Assembly (NCBI GenBank): GCA_020073445.1
Contig: JAIQFE010000024.1
Location: 1 to 64,000 of the forward strand
DNA from: Terriglobia bacterium
GTDB taxonomy: Bacteria; Acidobacteriota; Terriglobia; Bryobacterales; Bryobacteraceae
Reading direction: 5' to 3'
Length of the DNA stretch: 64,000 nt
Part shown: positions 33,144-45,563 of the stretch, piece by piece
How positions within the stretch are numbered: the first letter of the stretch is position 1
Layout: each line of letters starts with the position of its first letter
Made by a program: the position numbers and the translations under genes
Notes under the pieces: model-generated
What the model saw: the letters and a program-made list of their open reading frames with translations, nothing else
What the model was told of the DNA's origin: nothing
Database searches by the model: none

Positions 33144-34591
33144 CGGCTCTCGCGGCAGCCCTACTGCTCGCGCTGCTGGCTACGGGTGCGGATCAGCCTC
33201 TCGCGCCCGAGCAGCGAACGGTAATCAACCACATCTCGGCGGATTCCCTGCGCGGGAATCTTTCCTTCCTGGCGTCGGATCTGCTCGAAGGACGTGCGAC
33301 TCCTTCGCGCGGCTTGGATCTGGCCGCTGAGTACGTAGCGGCTCAGTTTCGACGCGCAGGACTCGAACCTGCGGGCTCTGAAACATCGGGCAACGACGGA
33401 TACTTTCAAACCGCGACGGTAATCGTGCGTGAACCGAATCGCGACGGTTTCGCGATGAGTGTTATGGCCGGCGGCCGCGCGATGACCATCGCCGCGGACG
33501 AAACCTACATCCTTCCCAGCTCGCCTTTGCGGTTGGACGACGCCGGACTCGTAATCGCCGACGGATCGCAGCCCTTGACTGCCGAGGCCGTGAATGGAAA
33601 ACCTGTGCTGGTAATCGCTGGACAAGGCGGCCAGCGCGTGCGATTTCCGCAAGGCGCGCGGCCTGCTCTAGTGCTTACGGTGACTACTGCCCTTCCCGCC
33701 GGACCGCAAGTGACGAATCCGGATGCACAGCCCCAAGCCATCACAACAGGCGCGATCGCCAAGCCGGCGCTGGCCGACTTTGTGCGTGGCGCGGCGGATG
33801 CGCGAATCACTATACGAGCCAACGCGGCATCCGAGAAGCCTGCGAAAGTCCGCAATGTCGCGGCCATCCTGCGTGGATCCGATCCCCAGTTGCGCGACAC
33901 CTACGTGATCCTCAGCTCGCATTACGATCATCTCGGCATGGCGGCCCCTGGAAACACGACGGGCGATGACCGCATCTACAACGGCGCCAATGACGACGGC
34001 AGCGGCAGCTCCAGCGTGATGGAAGTGGCCGGCGCCCTCGCGGCGCTTCCGGTGCATCCCAAGCGGAGTGTCCTGTTCATCCTGTTCTTCGGCGAAGAGC
34101 GCGGTTTATGGGGCTCGCACTTTTACGCCGCTCATCCTCTGGTGCCGCCCGCGCAGACCATCGCCCAATTGAACCTGGAACAGGTGGGCCGCACCGACGC
34201 TTCCGACGGTCCGCAAATCAGGACTGCGTCGATCACCGGTTACGATTTCTCGGATGTGCCCGGCATTCTTGCCGATGCCGCGCAAGCCGCCGGCGTCATG
34301 GTCTATAAGAATCCTCAGAACAGCGACGCGTATTTCGGCCGCAGCGACAACCAGTCGCTGGCGGATCTCGGTATTCCAGCACACACGCTGTGCGTCGCCT
34401 ACGACTTCCCCGACTATCACAAGGTCAGCGATACCTGGGACAAGATCGACTACGACAACATGGCGGCGGTCGATCGCGCGGTTGCGTTGGGGATGCTGCG
34501 GCTCGCTTCCGATGAAGCTCCGCCCAAGTGGAACGAGCAGTACGCACCCGCACGCCGCTACGCCGAAGCAGCCCGCCGGCTGCACCCGTAG
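33113..34591 (+). CDS. Exported M28-family zinc aminopeptidase
   Basis: 492 residues from the ATG at 33113 within the end of iscX, chosen because it opens directly into a signal peptide ([19 protein letters not shown]). A PA-type insert (about 120-250) precedes the peptidase domain. The zinc ligands are visible: His-Asp in SSHYDHLGM, Asp in NGANDDGSGS, Glu-Glu in FGEERGLWGS, a later Asp/Glu in QLNLEQVGR, and His near GIPAHTLC. It cleaves N-terminal residues in the periplasm or outside. It overlaps iscX by 31 bases, so it may be carried on the isc transcript although functionally unrelated. Confidence 0.88.
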   Translation: MARRIPRQSIAALAAALLLALLATGADQPLAPEQRTVINHISADSLRGNLSFLASDLLEGRATPSRGLDLAAEYVAAQFRRAGLEPAGSETSGNDGYFQTATVIVREPNRDGFAMSVMAGGRAMTIAADETYILPSSPLRLDDAGLVIADGSQPLTAEAVNGKPVLVIAGQGGQRVRFPQGARPALVLTVTTALPAGPQVTNPDAQPQAITTGAIAKPALADFVRGAADARITIRANAASEKPAKVRNVAAILRGSDPQLRDTYVILSSHYDHLGMAAPGNTTGDDRIYNGANDDGSGSSSVMEVAGALAALPVHPKRSVLFILFFGEERGLWGSHFYAAHPLVPPAQTIAQLNLEQVGRTDASDGPQIRTASITGYDFSDVPGILADAAQAAGVMVYKNPQNSDAYFGRSDNQSLADLGIPAHTLCVAYDFPDYHKVSDTWDKIDYDNMAAVDRAVALGMLRLASDEAPPKWNEQYAPARRYAEAARRLHP

Positions 34592-34639
34592 GCTTTGGCG
34601 CGTAACCTTTCCTTACTACAATCTGAATAAAATAGCGTC

Positions 34640-35352
34640 ACGCGTCTCGATCCTTATCCTCTCCGCCGTCGGGCTTGTCGGGCAGATCCCCGATCGGTGG
34701 CCCTTCGTCGCTCACAGGAGCCACCACGGAATTGGCAGGCAGCGGCGCTGAACAATTTGGGCAGCGTCATGTCCGCCCAGGGCCGCTGGAAAGAAGCGGA
34801 GGAGCGGATCCGGGAGGCGATTTCGATCTGGGAGCGCCTCGCAGGGCCCGACGACCCTAGCGTGGCAGCGGGACTCCTGAATCTGGGTGTTCTATTAGAA
34901 GCAAGCAGTATGACGAAGCGACTCCTGTTATCGCCAGCGCCCGAAGGATCGACGAGAAAGCGCTTCCCGCGAATCATCCCCGTATCGCCATGGACCTGAA
35001 CGCAGCCGGAGTTCTCGCGACCGCTCGGAAGAACTACCGGGAAGCCGAGGAACTACTAGTCCGATCAGCGGCAATTTTGGAAGGGTCGCAATCGCCGCAA
35101 CATGCGGAATCGGGCAAGTGCTGCTGAATCTGGCGGAAGCGTATCGGTTGCAGAAGAAGATGGATCTGGCTCGCGATACGTACCGGCGCGGGCTAGCCGC
35201 GGTTACGTCCGCCTGGAGTCCGAACGACGTGCGGCTTCCCCAATGGATGGAGAAGCTCGCACCCGTACTCCGCGCGCAGGAAGATTACGCCCGGCGCGGA
35301 GGACCTCGAAATACGAGCGACTCGCATCCGCGTCCTCCAGGGCATCCGTTAG
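34640..35352 (+). pseudogene. TPR-repeat protein gene broken by several frameshifts
   Basis: Coding character passes through several frames: a hydrophobic N-terminus (SRVSILILSAVGLVGQ), then NWQAAALNNLGSVMSAQGRW and EERIREAISIWERLAGPDD, next KQYDEATPVIA and LNAAGVLATARKNYREAEEL, then LLNLAEAYRLQKKMDLARD and TYRRGLAAV, and finally LEIRATRIRVLQGIR to TAG 35350. Each segment is TPR-like (Kinesin-light-chain type). At least three indels separate them, near 34905, 35115 and 35300. It is probably dead; sequencing error is possible but unlikely for so many. Confidence 0.75.
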
Positions 35353-35358
35353 AAACTC

Positions 35359-38094
<2,736 letters not shown>

Positions 38095-38117
38095 ATTATT
38101 TCTGGTCTCCTAGATTT

Positions 38118-38189
38118 GCGCGGCACAACGGAACGCGGGGGCAGCAATTGCTCATACTCATTTGGATGCCCCCGCGTCCTGTGCCGCGC
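38118..38189. repeat. Palindromic element spanning the glyS stop codon
   Basis: Arms GCGCGGCACA (38118-38127) and TGTGCCGCGC (38180-38189), extended by ACGGAACGCGGGGGCA and TGCCCCCGCGTCC with one bulge. This gives a stem of over 20 bp whose loop contains the glyS stop. One arm encodes the last residues of GlyS (GAAQDAGA). It shares CACAACGGAACGCG and CGCGTCCTGTGC with 29776-29816. There is no clear U-tract on the minus strand, so it is not a standard terminator. Confidence 0.7.
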
Positions 38190-40113
38190 CTGAGGTTACG
38201 ATCTCCGAGAAGTCGGCGATCGTGGAAAAGTGCATATTAATTCGGTACAGAAGCTCCAAACGGCGCGCCCGGACAATGGGTGACTCGTCCATCACCATGA
38301 CCTTGTCGAAGAAGCGGTCCACACTTGGACGGGTGCTCGCGGTAGCGGCCAGCGTTGTCCGGTACTCACGTGAGTCCGTTGCGACCTTCACCACTCGCTC
38401 CAACTCCCTGTAGAGTTCTTTCTCGGCGTCCTGCTCGAAATCCTCTTCGAGGATGCGTTCGCCGCCCGTATATCCCGACTGTTTGAGGATGTTGCGGATG
38501 CGCTTGAAGCTCGCGGCCAGGGGCTCGAAGTTCTCGGTCGGGCGAACCTCAGCAAGCGCGGTCAATCGCGCCTCGACATCGGCGAGCGTCCAGCAGCCAG
38601 CCGCTAACACGGCATTCACCTCGTCATACTTGAAGCCGCGGACCTCACGGAAGTAATACTTCACGCGATCCATCATGAACTCAACCAATTCGCCTTGAGC
38701 GAGCTGGCTGAGCTGGTAATCGAGCTTTGCTTCCACCAGGATCTTGACGACTCCTTGTGCCGCACGCCGCAGTGCGAAAGGATCTTTGGAACCGCTCGGA
38801 ATCAGACCGACGGCGAAGCAGCCGCGCAGCGTGTCGAGCTTATCCGCCAGCGCAAGGATTTGCCCCTCACGCGTCGAAGGAATCGAATCGTCCATGCTGA
38901 GCGGCTCGTAATGTTCGTAGATCGCACGAGAAACCGCCTCCGGCTCGCCCTGCGCTGTCGCGTACAGCCCGCCGACGACACCTTGCAGATCGGTGAACTC
39001 CTTCACCATCTCCGTCGTCAGGTCGCATTTGCAGAGGAGTGCCGCGCGCTGAGCATTTGCATCGCCGCCGAGTTCCTTGACCAGCGCGACCACGCGATCG
39101 GTCTTCTCTTTATACGATCCGAGCTTGGCCTGGAAGGTGACCTTCGCCAGATCGTCCACTCGATCCGCGAGTTTCCTCGCTTGATCCACGTTCCAGAAAA
39201 ACCGCGCGTCGTTGAAGCGAGCCTTGAGGACGCGTTCGTTGCCGTGCTTGACCAGACCCTCGGGATCGCCCGCAGTGTTCATCACCGCGACAAAGTTCGG
39301 CTCCAGCATGCCGGGCGGGTTTTCGACCGAGAAGTACTTCTGGTGATGCCGCATCACGGTAGTGAGCACTTCGGCGGGAAGCGCCAGATAAGCCGGATCG
39401 AAATCGCCCCTGATCGCCGTGGGGAATTCGGTGATGTAGGTCAGCGTCTCGACCAGATCGCCGTCGAGTTTCGCGCCCAGGTCCGCGCATTCTTTCTCGA
39501 TCTTGTGACGCCGCTCGTGCGCGGCCAGAATTACGAAATTCTTCCGCAGCTCGCTTTCGTATGTGGCGATGGTCACCGGAATCGAGCTTGCACCCAGGAT
39601 CCGATGCCCGCGCGTCACATTGCCGGATCGCACGCCGCCGATTTCGATCGGAATCACTTGATCGCCCAGCAACGCCACCAGCCATCGGATCGGCCGGATG
39701 AAACGCGGTCCGCTGCGATCAGTCCAATACATCGTCTTGGGCCATTGGATACCCAGGATTGCTGCGTGGAGCGATTCGGCAAGAATATCGATAGCGGCGC
39801 GGCCGGAGACCTTCTTGACCAGTTCGTAGTAGTTGCCTGCCTTGCGCAGCGCCGACGCGTCCGCGCCCTGCTTCTTCGCGAAACCCTCGGCAGCTTTATC
39901 GCCAGCCGTGATCGGCGGACCTTTGACCACCTGCTCTGAATCCGGCGTCCGATCCGGCAACCCTTGCGCGCGCACCACCAGCCTGCGAGGCGTCGCATCC
40001 ACACTCGGCGTCACGCCCAAGAGATCCATCTTGGCTAACTGCGCCGAAGCCCCAGGGATCATCCAATGCGGGATCTCTTCGGTGCCAATCTCCAAAAGGA
40101 AATCGAGGCTCAC
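38158..40113 (-). CDS. glyS: Glycyl-tRNA synthetase beta subunit
   Basis: 651 residues, slightly shorter than the common 680-700. It starts with the diagnostic [15 protein letters not shown]. The B3/HD-like region has [15 protein letters not shown] and [18 protein letters not shown], and the C-terminal anticodon-binding domain (DALR-like) follows. The beta subunit binds tRNA-Gly and works with GlyQ as an alpha2beta2 enzyme. It overlaps glyQ by four bases. Its C-terminus is encoded by one arm of a palindromic repeat, so the tail is probably not conserved. Confidence 0.97.
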   Translation of the reverse strand: MSLDFLLEIGTEEIPHWMIPGASAQLAKMDLLGVTPSVDATPRRLVVRAQGLPDRTPDSEQVVKGPPITAGDKAAEGFAKKQGADASALRKAGNYYELVKKVSGRAAIDILAESLHAAILGIQWPKTMYWTDRSGPRFIRPIRWLVALLGDQVIPIEIGGVRSGNVTRGHRILGASSIPVTIATYESELRKNFVILAAHERRHKIEKECADLGAKLDGDLVETLTYITEFPTAIRGDFDPAYLALPAEVLTTVMRHHQKYFSVENPPGMLEPNFVAVMNTAGDPEGLVKHGNERVLKARFNDARFFWNVDQARKLADRVDDLAKVTFQAKLGSYKEKTDRVVALVKELGGDANAQRAALLCKCDLTTEMVKEFTDLQGVVGGLYATAQGEPEAVSRAIYEHYEPLSMDDSIPSTREGQILALADKLDTLRGCFAVGLIPSGSKDPFALRRAAQGVVKILVEAKLDYQLSQLAQGELVEFMMDRVKYYFREVRGFKYDEVNAVLAAGCWTLADVEARLTALAEVRPTENFEPLAASFKRIRNILKQSGYTGGERILEEDFEQDAEKELYRELERVVKVATDSREYRTTLAATASTRPSVDRFFDKVMVMDESPIVRARRLELLYRINMHFSTIADFSEIVTSGAAQDAGASK

Positions 40114-40997
40114 GCGGCGGCCCCCTCACTCTGTTGAGCGGCCCAGATCTTGGCCGTCCCGACCGCCAGATCACGCACGCGCTTGATCACGCCGACACGC
40201 TCCGTCACTGAAATCGCCCCACGCGCGTCGAGCAAGTTAAACAGGTGCGAGCATTTCAGCACTTGGTCGTAGGCCGCGAGCACCGGATACCTATGCTTCT
40301 CGGGGTATTTCTCGTATCCCGCCAGGAGTTCTTTGCATTCAGCCTCGTGTTCGGCAAGAAGGCGCCAGAGGCGCTCCACGTTGGCGGTCTCGAAATTGTA
40401 GACCGAGAATTGGATCTCGTCCGCCATGCGAACTTCCGAATACTTGACCCCGGGCGCCCATTCGATGTCAAAGACGCTCTCGACGTTCTGCAGGAATGCA
40501 CACAGGCGCTCCAGGCCATAGGTCAGCTCCGCTGGCGCAAGATCCAGGTCGATACCGCCGCATTGCTGGAAATAAGTGAACTGCGTGATCTCCAGGCCGT
40601 CGAGCATCACCTGCCAGCCGATGCCCCACGCCCCCAGCGTCGGCGATTCCCAGTTGTCTTCCTCGAACTTGATGTCGTGCTTGGAAAGATCGATTCCGAT
40701 GGCTTTGAGGCTGCCCAGGTACTGATCGATCACGTCATCGGGCGTCGGCTTCAGGATCACCTGAAGCTGCTGGTGCTTGTACAGCCGATTGGGATTCTCG
40801 CCATATCGCCCGTCGGCGGGACGGCGGCTGGGCTGCACGTATGCTACCCGATACGGCTTCGGCCCGAGCACACGTAAGAACGTTTCGGGGCACATGGTGC
40901 CCGCGCCAACCTCGACGTCGTATGGCTCCTGAAGAATAGCGCCGCGCTCGGCCCAGTAGTGCTTCAGTTTAAGAACGGTGTCCTGAAAAGTATCCAT
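40110..40997 (-). CDS. glyQ: Glycyl-tRNA synthetase alpha subunit
   Basis: 295 residues, normal length: [56 protein letters not shown]. These are class II motifs with the catalytic core that activates glycine. It lies three bases after recO and overlaps glyS by four bases. Confidence 0.98.
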   Translation of the reverse strand: MDTFQDTVLKLKHYWAERGAILQEPYDVEVGAGTMCPETFLRVLGPKPYRVAYVQPSRRPADGRYGENPNRLYKHQQLQVILKPTPDDVIDQYLGSLKAIGIDLSKHDIKFEEDNWESPTLGAWGIGWQVMLDGLEITQFTYFQQCGGIDLDLAPAELTYGLERLCAFLQNVESVFDIEWAPGVKYSEVRMADEIQFSVYNFETANVERLWRLLAEHEAECKELLAGYEKYPEKHRYPVLAAYDQVLKCSHLFNLLDARGAISVTERVGVIKRVRDLAVGTAKIWAAQQSEGAAA

Positions 40998-41000
40998 GAC

Positions 41001-41639
41001 TTATAGAGCTTCAAGCAGCGGGACCGTGAGAAACTTGCGCTCGACATGCTGTTCCATGGAGCGAATCAGCGTGCGGCGAAGTCCCTGCAGCGTGGATTTG
41101 GTCCAATCCCGCGGTGTAAGATCGGCCAGCTTCTTGACGAACATTTCTTCGACGATCTCGACGGTCTCCTCCTTGCTCACGCGCAACTCGGGCAACACGC
41201 CGGTCAGGCGAACTGCCCACAGCGTGAAGTAATCCACCGCCGGCCACATGCTTCCGCCGGACCGCAGAACCTCCAGCGTGCTGTTGAGCAGCCGGAAGAA
41301 CTTCTCGTTGGGCTCGTGCGGCGGCATCAGTTGGTCGGTCACCTCCGTAAAATAGTCCAGCGCCAAGGAACACCCGTAATCCGACTGCAACGCGAACTGC
41401 GAATCGATCAACTCACAGCCCGATAGGTTCGCCAGCTCGGAATTTTCGCGCAGGAAGTAGGCCATCCGGACGTGGGAAAGCCGTTCCAGACCCGATCCAA
41501 AGGCGCTTTTCGGACGCTTGGCTCGCCGCGCGATACCCCGCAGCTTGCCCTGATCGCGGGTAAAAAAACTCACGATGAGATCCGCTTCCCGGTAGGGGTA
41601 AGTGCGCAGGACGAACGTCTCGCTGACCTGCGCGGGCAT
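41001..41639 (-). CDS. recO: DNA repair protein RecO, without the zinc-finger cysteines
   Basis: 212 residues. The N-terminal OB fold (SETFVLRTYPYREADLIVSF, GKLRGIARRAKRPKS) and the helical C-terminal domain are present. RecO loads RecA at gaps with RecR by displacing SSB. Many RecO proteins have a four-cysteine zinc site after the GFLP-like stretch; here GVLPELRVSKEE runs on with no cysteines, which also explains the short length. It is first of the recO-glyQ-glyS run. Confidence 0.92.
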   Translation of the reverse strand: MPAQVSETFVLRTYPYREADLIVSFFTRDQGKLRGIARRAKRPKSAFGSGLERLSHVRMAYFLRENSELANLSGCELIDSQFALQSDYGCSLALDYFTEVTDQLMPPHEPNEKFFRLLNSTLEVLRSGGSMWPAVDYFTLWAVRLTGVLPELRVSKEETVEIVEEMFVKKLADLTPRDWTKSTLQGLRRTLIRSMEQHVERKFLTVPLLEAL

Positions 41640-41678
41640 AGTCTGGGCGCAATACTTAAGGGTATCACGGCCAGTCGT

Positions 41679-42035
41679 TTATTTTGACGCCGGAGCTGGA
41701 GATTGCGCAGGCGCTGTGTCCTCCTGAATCCCGCCGACCCAGTAGCTATTGCCTTGCACATAGACCGTCGCGCTGATCTTTTCTCCGGCGCGAAGCTTGT
41801 CGAACTCGGCCTTGTCCTTGACCGGATACTCCATGGTCATGGCTTCCATCCAGTCGCCGATCTTCCCGGCCTTGATGGCAGCGATCTTGCCGTCAGCATC
41901 CAGGCGAAGCACCTCGCCGTGCATCGCGTATTGCTTTACGGGCTCGTCCTTGGCTTCTTCTTTGACCGCGCTGGGATTTGTTTGCCGGCAACCGGCCAGA
42001 AGGAGAAGAAACGTGATCGCGACGCAGGTACGCAT
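41679..42035 (-). CDS. CusF-like copper-binding lipoprotein
   Basis: 118 residues. It begins with a lipoprotein signal (RTCVAITFLLLLAGC, lipobox LAGC). The body matches small copper-binding proteins of the CusF_Ec type: MHGEVLRLDADGKIAAIKAG, then WMEAMTMEYPVKDKAEFDKL and ISATVYVQG. The MTMEYPV core carries the Met residues that bind copper together with the Trp before them. The C-terminus is Pro/Ala-rich. No copper efflux genes are adjacent. Confidence 0.8.
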   Translation of the reverse strand: MRTCVAITFLLLLAGCRQTNPSAVKEEAKDEPVKQYAMHGEVLRLDADGKIAAIKAGKIGDWMEAMTMEYPVKDKAEFDKLRAGEKISATVYVQGNSYWVGGIQEDTAPAQSPAPASK

Positions 42036-42081
42036 ACCCTGAGCTTACAAAAAAAGGGGTGGAGCGGGCGTTAGAGATTAC

Positions 42082-42167
42082 GAGGGGACAGGCAGCTCTG
42101 TCCACTCCCAGGTTCGTGCTCGAAGTCACAAGTTTAACGCGAGGGGACAGAGTAGCCTGTCCCCCTC
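42082..42167. repeat. Pair of GAGGGGACAG palindromes
   Basis: Two similar hairpins: GAGGGGACAG-GCAGCT-CTGTCCACTC (42082-42107) and GAGGGGACAG-AGTAGC-CTGTCCCCCTC (42141-42167). The left arm of the first can also pair with the right arm of the second. They fill the gap between the TonB receptor gene stop and the CusF-like gene. They look like a REP-type intergenic repeat and may act as a terminator for the minus-strand receptor gene. Confidence 0.6.
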
Positions 42168-42184
42168 ACGGAAGCCGGCTCAAC

Positions 42185-45100
42185 TTAGAAACTAAATTTC
42201 GCGGCCAACTGGATGACTCGGGAGTTGCTGGGGAACACCTGATCCCATTTCCCGAACAGCGGATTTCCTGGAGTGAGATAGCTGGTTTGACCCACGTGGC
42301 TGACGGCGAGGACGCTATCGAGCAGCCCAGGCGTGTACTGCGGATGATTCAAGCCATTGTAGAAGTCCGCACGAATCTGGACGTGGTAACGCTCGCCCGC
42401 CGTGAAGGACTTAGCGACGCTCATATCGATATTGTCGATGGGATTCGTCGCCAGAATGTTCCGCCCGGAGGTAGCCAGCGCTCCCGAGGACGCGCGGATG
42501 AACTGGGCGTTCGGATTCGCCGCCAGATACGCAACTGTCTGCCCGGCGCTGTTCTTTAAAGCCGTGACATCGCTACCGGTCCCCGGCACACCGTTGGGAT
42601 TGACGATCACGCGATCGCCGGCATTGTCCAGATTCAAGTTCGAATCGACGGCGCTTTGCGGAGTCACCCACTCAGGCGATTCCACGATGTACACGCCGGA
42701 CAGCTGGTAGTTGCCCAGAACGTTGCGCAGGAACCAGTTGCCGTCTTTCTCGAACCAGGGCGTCTGATACAACGTAGTCAGCGTCAGCCGATGACGATGA
42801 TCGAGCGCGGAAGAGGCCCACTCCGGCGCCAGATGCTGGAAGTCTTGAGGACGGCGCGGTGTCAAAGATGTGAAATTCAACTCCATCGTACTGTCGTCTA
42901 ACAAATGGCTCCAGGTGTACCCGCCTTTAAACGTCAGGTGACCCGAAAGCCGCTTGGTCACATCGATCGCCAGGCCGTTGTACTCCGAATTCCCCCGCGG
43001 AACGTACGAGGTGATCCCCGAAGAATTGGTGAAACCATAAGGCGCCAGCGAATTGGCCTGGGCGTTTCTCTGAGCCGTAAGCTGCGTGAGCGTGAGCGGC
43101 AGGCTGTTCAACTGGTCCGCAGTAGGAGCCTGCAGATAGGTCGGAAGATAGTTCGTATCGGTCACCACTGCGGTGCGGCCCAGCTGGGTCTGCATCAGCA
43201 GGTGGACACCCTTGGTGCCCAAGTAGCGAACGTCCAACAGCCAGTCTTTTGCAAAGGTGTGCTGTACGCCGAAATTCCAGTTAATCGCGTAGCCCAGTTT
43301 CTGGTTATCGAGCCAGCCCGTTGTGGCTGCACGAGCCTGTGCAGGGCTCAGGGTGGCAGGAGTCGCACTCGCCAGGATCCCGCCGTTCGCCAGAAATCCC
43401 GGCGCATTGGCTCCTGTAACCGTGACCACGGAGTTGACCTCTGGCGGGCGAACATTCAGGCCGATGTTGTCGAAGATCTGGTCGTAAGCGATTCCGAACC
43501 CGCCGCGGATCGACGTCGTCGCGGACTTGCCGGGTGAGTAGGCAAATCCGATGCGCGGCGCGAAATTCTTGGTCTGCGGCTGGGGCGCAAAAAAGGTCAG
43601 AACGCCCGGCACATCCGCCTGGCTGTTCAGCGTGTACTCCTGCATCGATCTCGGCACCGCCGTGAATTCGTAACGCAGGCCCAGACTCAGGGAGAAGTTT
43701 CGCGTGACTTTCCAATCGTCATTGGCGAACGCGTAGAGCGCGTAGTTGTTTCCGGAATACGGACTGCTGCCGCCGACGGCGCGCGTCGCCAGACTATCGG
43801 GAGTCAGATCCAGGAGGTACTGCTGCAGATTGCTGTATTGATAGTTGCCGCGGACATTGGAAATGAAGTTGATAAGGGAAGTATTGTCCCGCCCGTCAAA
43901 GCCAAACTTCATGCTGTGACGGCCCTTGATCCAGGTCACGTTGTCGACAAACTGATACGTGTTCTGAGCCACCTGCTGCGGAGCATTTGGATCCGGGCCG
44001 ATCTGAGCTCCCAAATTGCTCCCCGTGCCCACCACCAGGTTCGGGAACGAATCCAGACCGGGAAACTGCGTGGAGGGAACCGAGTTGTTGTCGTTCAGGC
44101 GGTTGTACGCCAGGCGCACCTCATTGGCCAGATCGGCGCGGAACGCGTGGAACTCGGACAGGGAAAACAGCTTGGCCGTAGTGGGACGCAGATGATAGAA
44201 CGCCGACTGGGCGGCCGCTGTATCGATCCTCGAAGTGTTGTTCGCGATGTAGCGCACGCGCAACTGGTCGCTCTCCGAGAAGTTATAGTCGCCCGAAACG
44301 AGACCGCGATAAATGTTCTGGTAACTGGGTGCAAGAGTCGGCACGATACCCAGAGGAATGGAGGTGCCGTTCACGGTGGTGGCAAAGTTGCTAGTCTGCT
44401 GCGGCGCGGCGCCGACATACTGCTTCATCACGTTGAGATTGGTTTGGGAGACGTTCGTCATCCCCGCCAAGGTCGCGTACCCGGCCGCGGTGGGAGCGTA
44501 AACCGTGGAACCGGAGGTGCTGCCCCACCCAGTTGGATTGTAATCGAAGTTGCCGTAGTAGAAGATCTTGTCTTTCTTGATCGGACCGCCGACGGCGCCG
44601 CCCAGCACGTTGTTGTCGTAACGCGGCTGCGTGACGGTTCCCTGCCTCCTGAACGCCTGATCCATGGCGTCCAGGTTGCGGTTCTGCAGATATTCGTAAA
44701 GCGTTGCGTGGAGATCGTTGCCGCCGCGCCGGATCACCGCGCTGAACTGGCCACCCGAGGAGTGTCCGAACTCGGCGGAGAACTGATTCTGGAGTACGCT
44801 AAATTCGGCCACCGAATCGTTAGGCAGGGCGATCACGGGACCCGTAGTATCCTTACGGTTGTTGTCGGTTCCGTCGACCATGTAGTTGTTGTTACGCGGC
44901 CGCTGGCCGCCCACCGAAGGACCGGTTCCCGCGCCGATTCCGCCCGAGCTCGCAACGCCCGCTCCCAGCAAAGAAAGATTCAGATATCCGCCCGCAGGAT
45001 CCGCCGCGACAGCCAGGTCCGATGACAGCCGGCTGGTGAAAATGTTCGCGATCTGCGCGGTGGTGGCGTCGATCAGCGTCGCGGAGTCCACGACCTCGAT

Positions 45101-45460
45101 CGATTCCGTAGCCGTACCGATCGAAAGCGTGACGTTGGCCGTGGCGGTCTTGTTCAACTCAACGCCGAGATCATTGAGTTGAGCGCGCTTGAATCCGGCC
45201 GATGAGACGGTGACGCTGTAGGCTCCCACCGGAAGGTTGTTGAAGCGGTACGCGCCGCTCTCATCCGACTTGGTCTCCGCAACCACTCCGGTCGCCGTGT
45301 TCTTGGCACTGACACTGGCGTCGGTAACTACTTTTCCGCTGACGTCGTAGATTGTTCCGACCAGATTCCCGTCGGTGACCTGACCGAAGCTGCTGATCGT
45401 CAAAAACGAGGTGGTGAACGCCATCAGTAGCAACAGCGAGGTGTGGCGAGACGAAGACAT
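42185..45460 (-). CDS. Oar-like TonB-dependent outer-membrane receptor
   Basis: 1091 residues with a signal peptide (SLLLLMAFTTSFLTISSFGQ). Residues 28-115 are a carboxypeptidase-regulatory/CNA-B-like domain (NLVGTIYDVSGKVVTDASV, GAYRFNNLPVGAYSVTV). The plug (about 130-260) has RPRNNNYMVDGTDNNRKD. The remaining 800 residues form a large barrel ending RVIQLAAKFSF with a terminal Phe. This Oar/RagA-type architecture is greatly expanded in Acidobacteria and usually serves uptake of glycans or secretion of large substrates. It is monocistronic. The ligand is unknown. Confidence 0.93.
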   Translation of the reverse strand: MSSSRHTSLLLLMAFTTSFLTISSFGQVTDGNLVGTIYDVSGKVVTDASVSAKNTATGVVAETKSDESGAYRFNNLPVGAYSVTVSSAGFKRAQLNDLGVELNKTATANVTLSIGTATESIEVVDSATLIDATTAQIANIFTSRLSSDLAVAADPAGGYLNLSLLGAGVASSGGIGAGTGPSVGGQRPRNNNYMVDGTDNNRKDTTGPVIALPNDSVAEFSVLQNQFSAEFGHSSGGQFSAVIRRGGNDLHATLYEYLQNRNLDAMDQAFRRQGTVTQPRYDNNVLGGAVGGPIKKDKIFYYGNFDYNPTGWGSTSGSTVYAPTAAGYATLAGMTNVSQTNLNVMKQYVGAAPQQTSNFATTVNGTSIPLGIVPTLAPSYQNIYRGLVSGDYNFSESDQLRVRYIANNTSRIDTAAAQSAFYHLRPTTAKLFSLSEFHAFRADLANEVRLAYNRLNDNNSVPSTQFPGLDSFPNLVVGTGSNLGAQIGPDPNAPQQVAQNTYQFVDNVTWIKGRHSMKFGFDGRDNTSLINFISNVRGNYQYSNLQQYLLDLTPDSLATRAVGGSSPYSGNNYALYAFANDDWKVTRNFSLSLGLRYEFTAVPRSMQEYTLNSQADVPGVLTFFAPQPQTKNFAPRIGFAYSPGKSATTSIRGGFGIAYDQIFDNIGLNVRPPEVNSVVTVTGANAPGFLANGGILASATPATLSPAQARAATTGWLDNQKLGYAINWNFGVQHTFAKDWLLDVRYLGTKGVHLLMQTQLGRTAVVTDTNYLPTYLQAPTADQLNSLPLTLTQLTAQRNAQANSLAPYGFTNSSGITSYVPRGNSEYNGLAIDVTKRLSGHLTFKGGYTWSHLLDDSTMELNFTSLTPRRPQDFQHLAPEWASSALDHRHRLTLTTLYQTPWFEKDGNWFLRNVLGNYQLSGVYIVESPEWVTPQSAVDSNLNLDNAGDRVIVNPNGVPGTGSDVTALKNSAGQTVAYLAANPNAQFIRASSGALATSGRNILATNPIDNIDMSVAKSFTAGERYHVQIRADFYNGLNHPQYTPGLLDSVLAVSHVGQTSYLTPGNPLFGKWDQVFPSNSRVIQLAAKFSF

Positions 45461-45563
45461 GAGGATCCCTTTCCTATGCCGGAGTTTCCCGGCCTTATAA
45501 CTCTGAATCGGTAGGAAGTACGGAGAGGATTAGGTGTGGCTAGGTGGAAGGACTCAACCAGTG

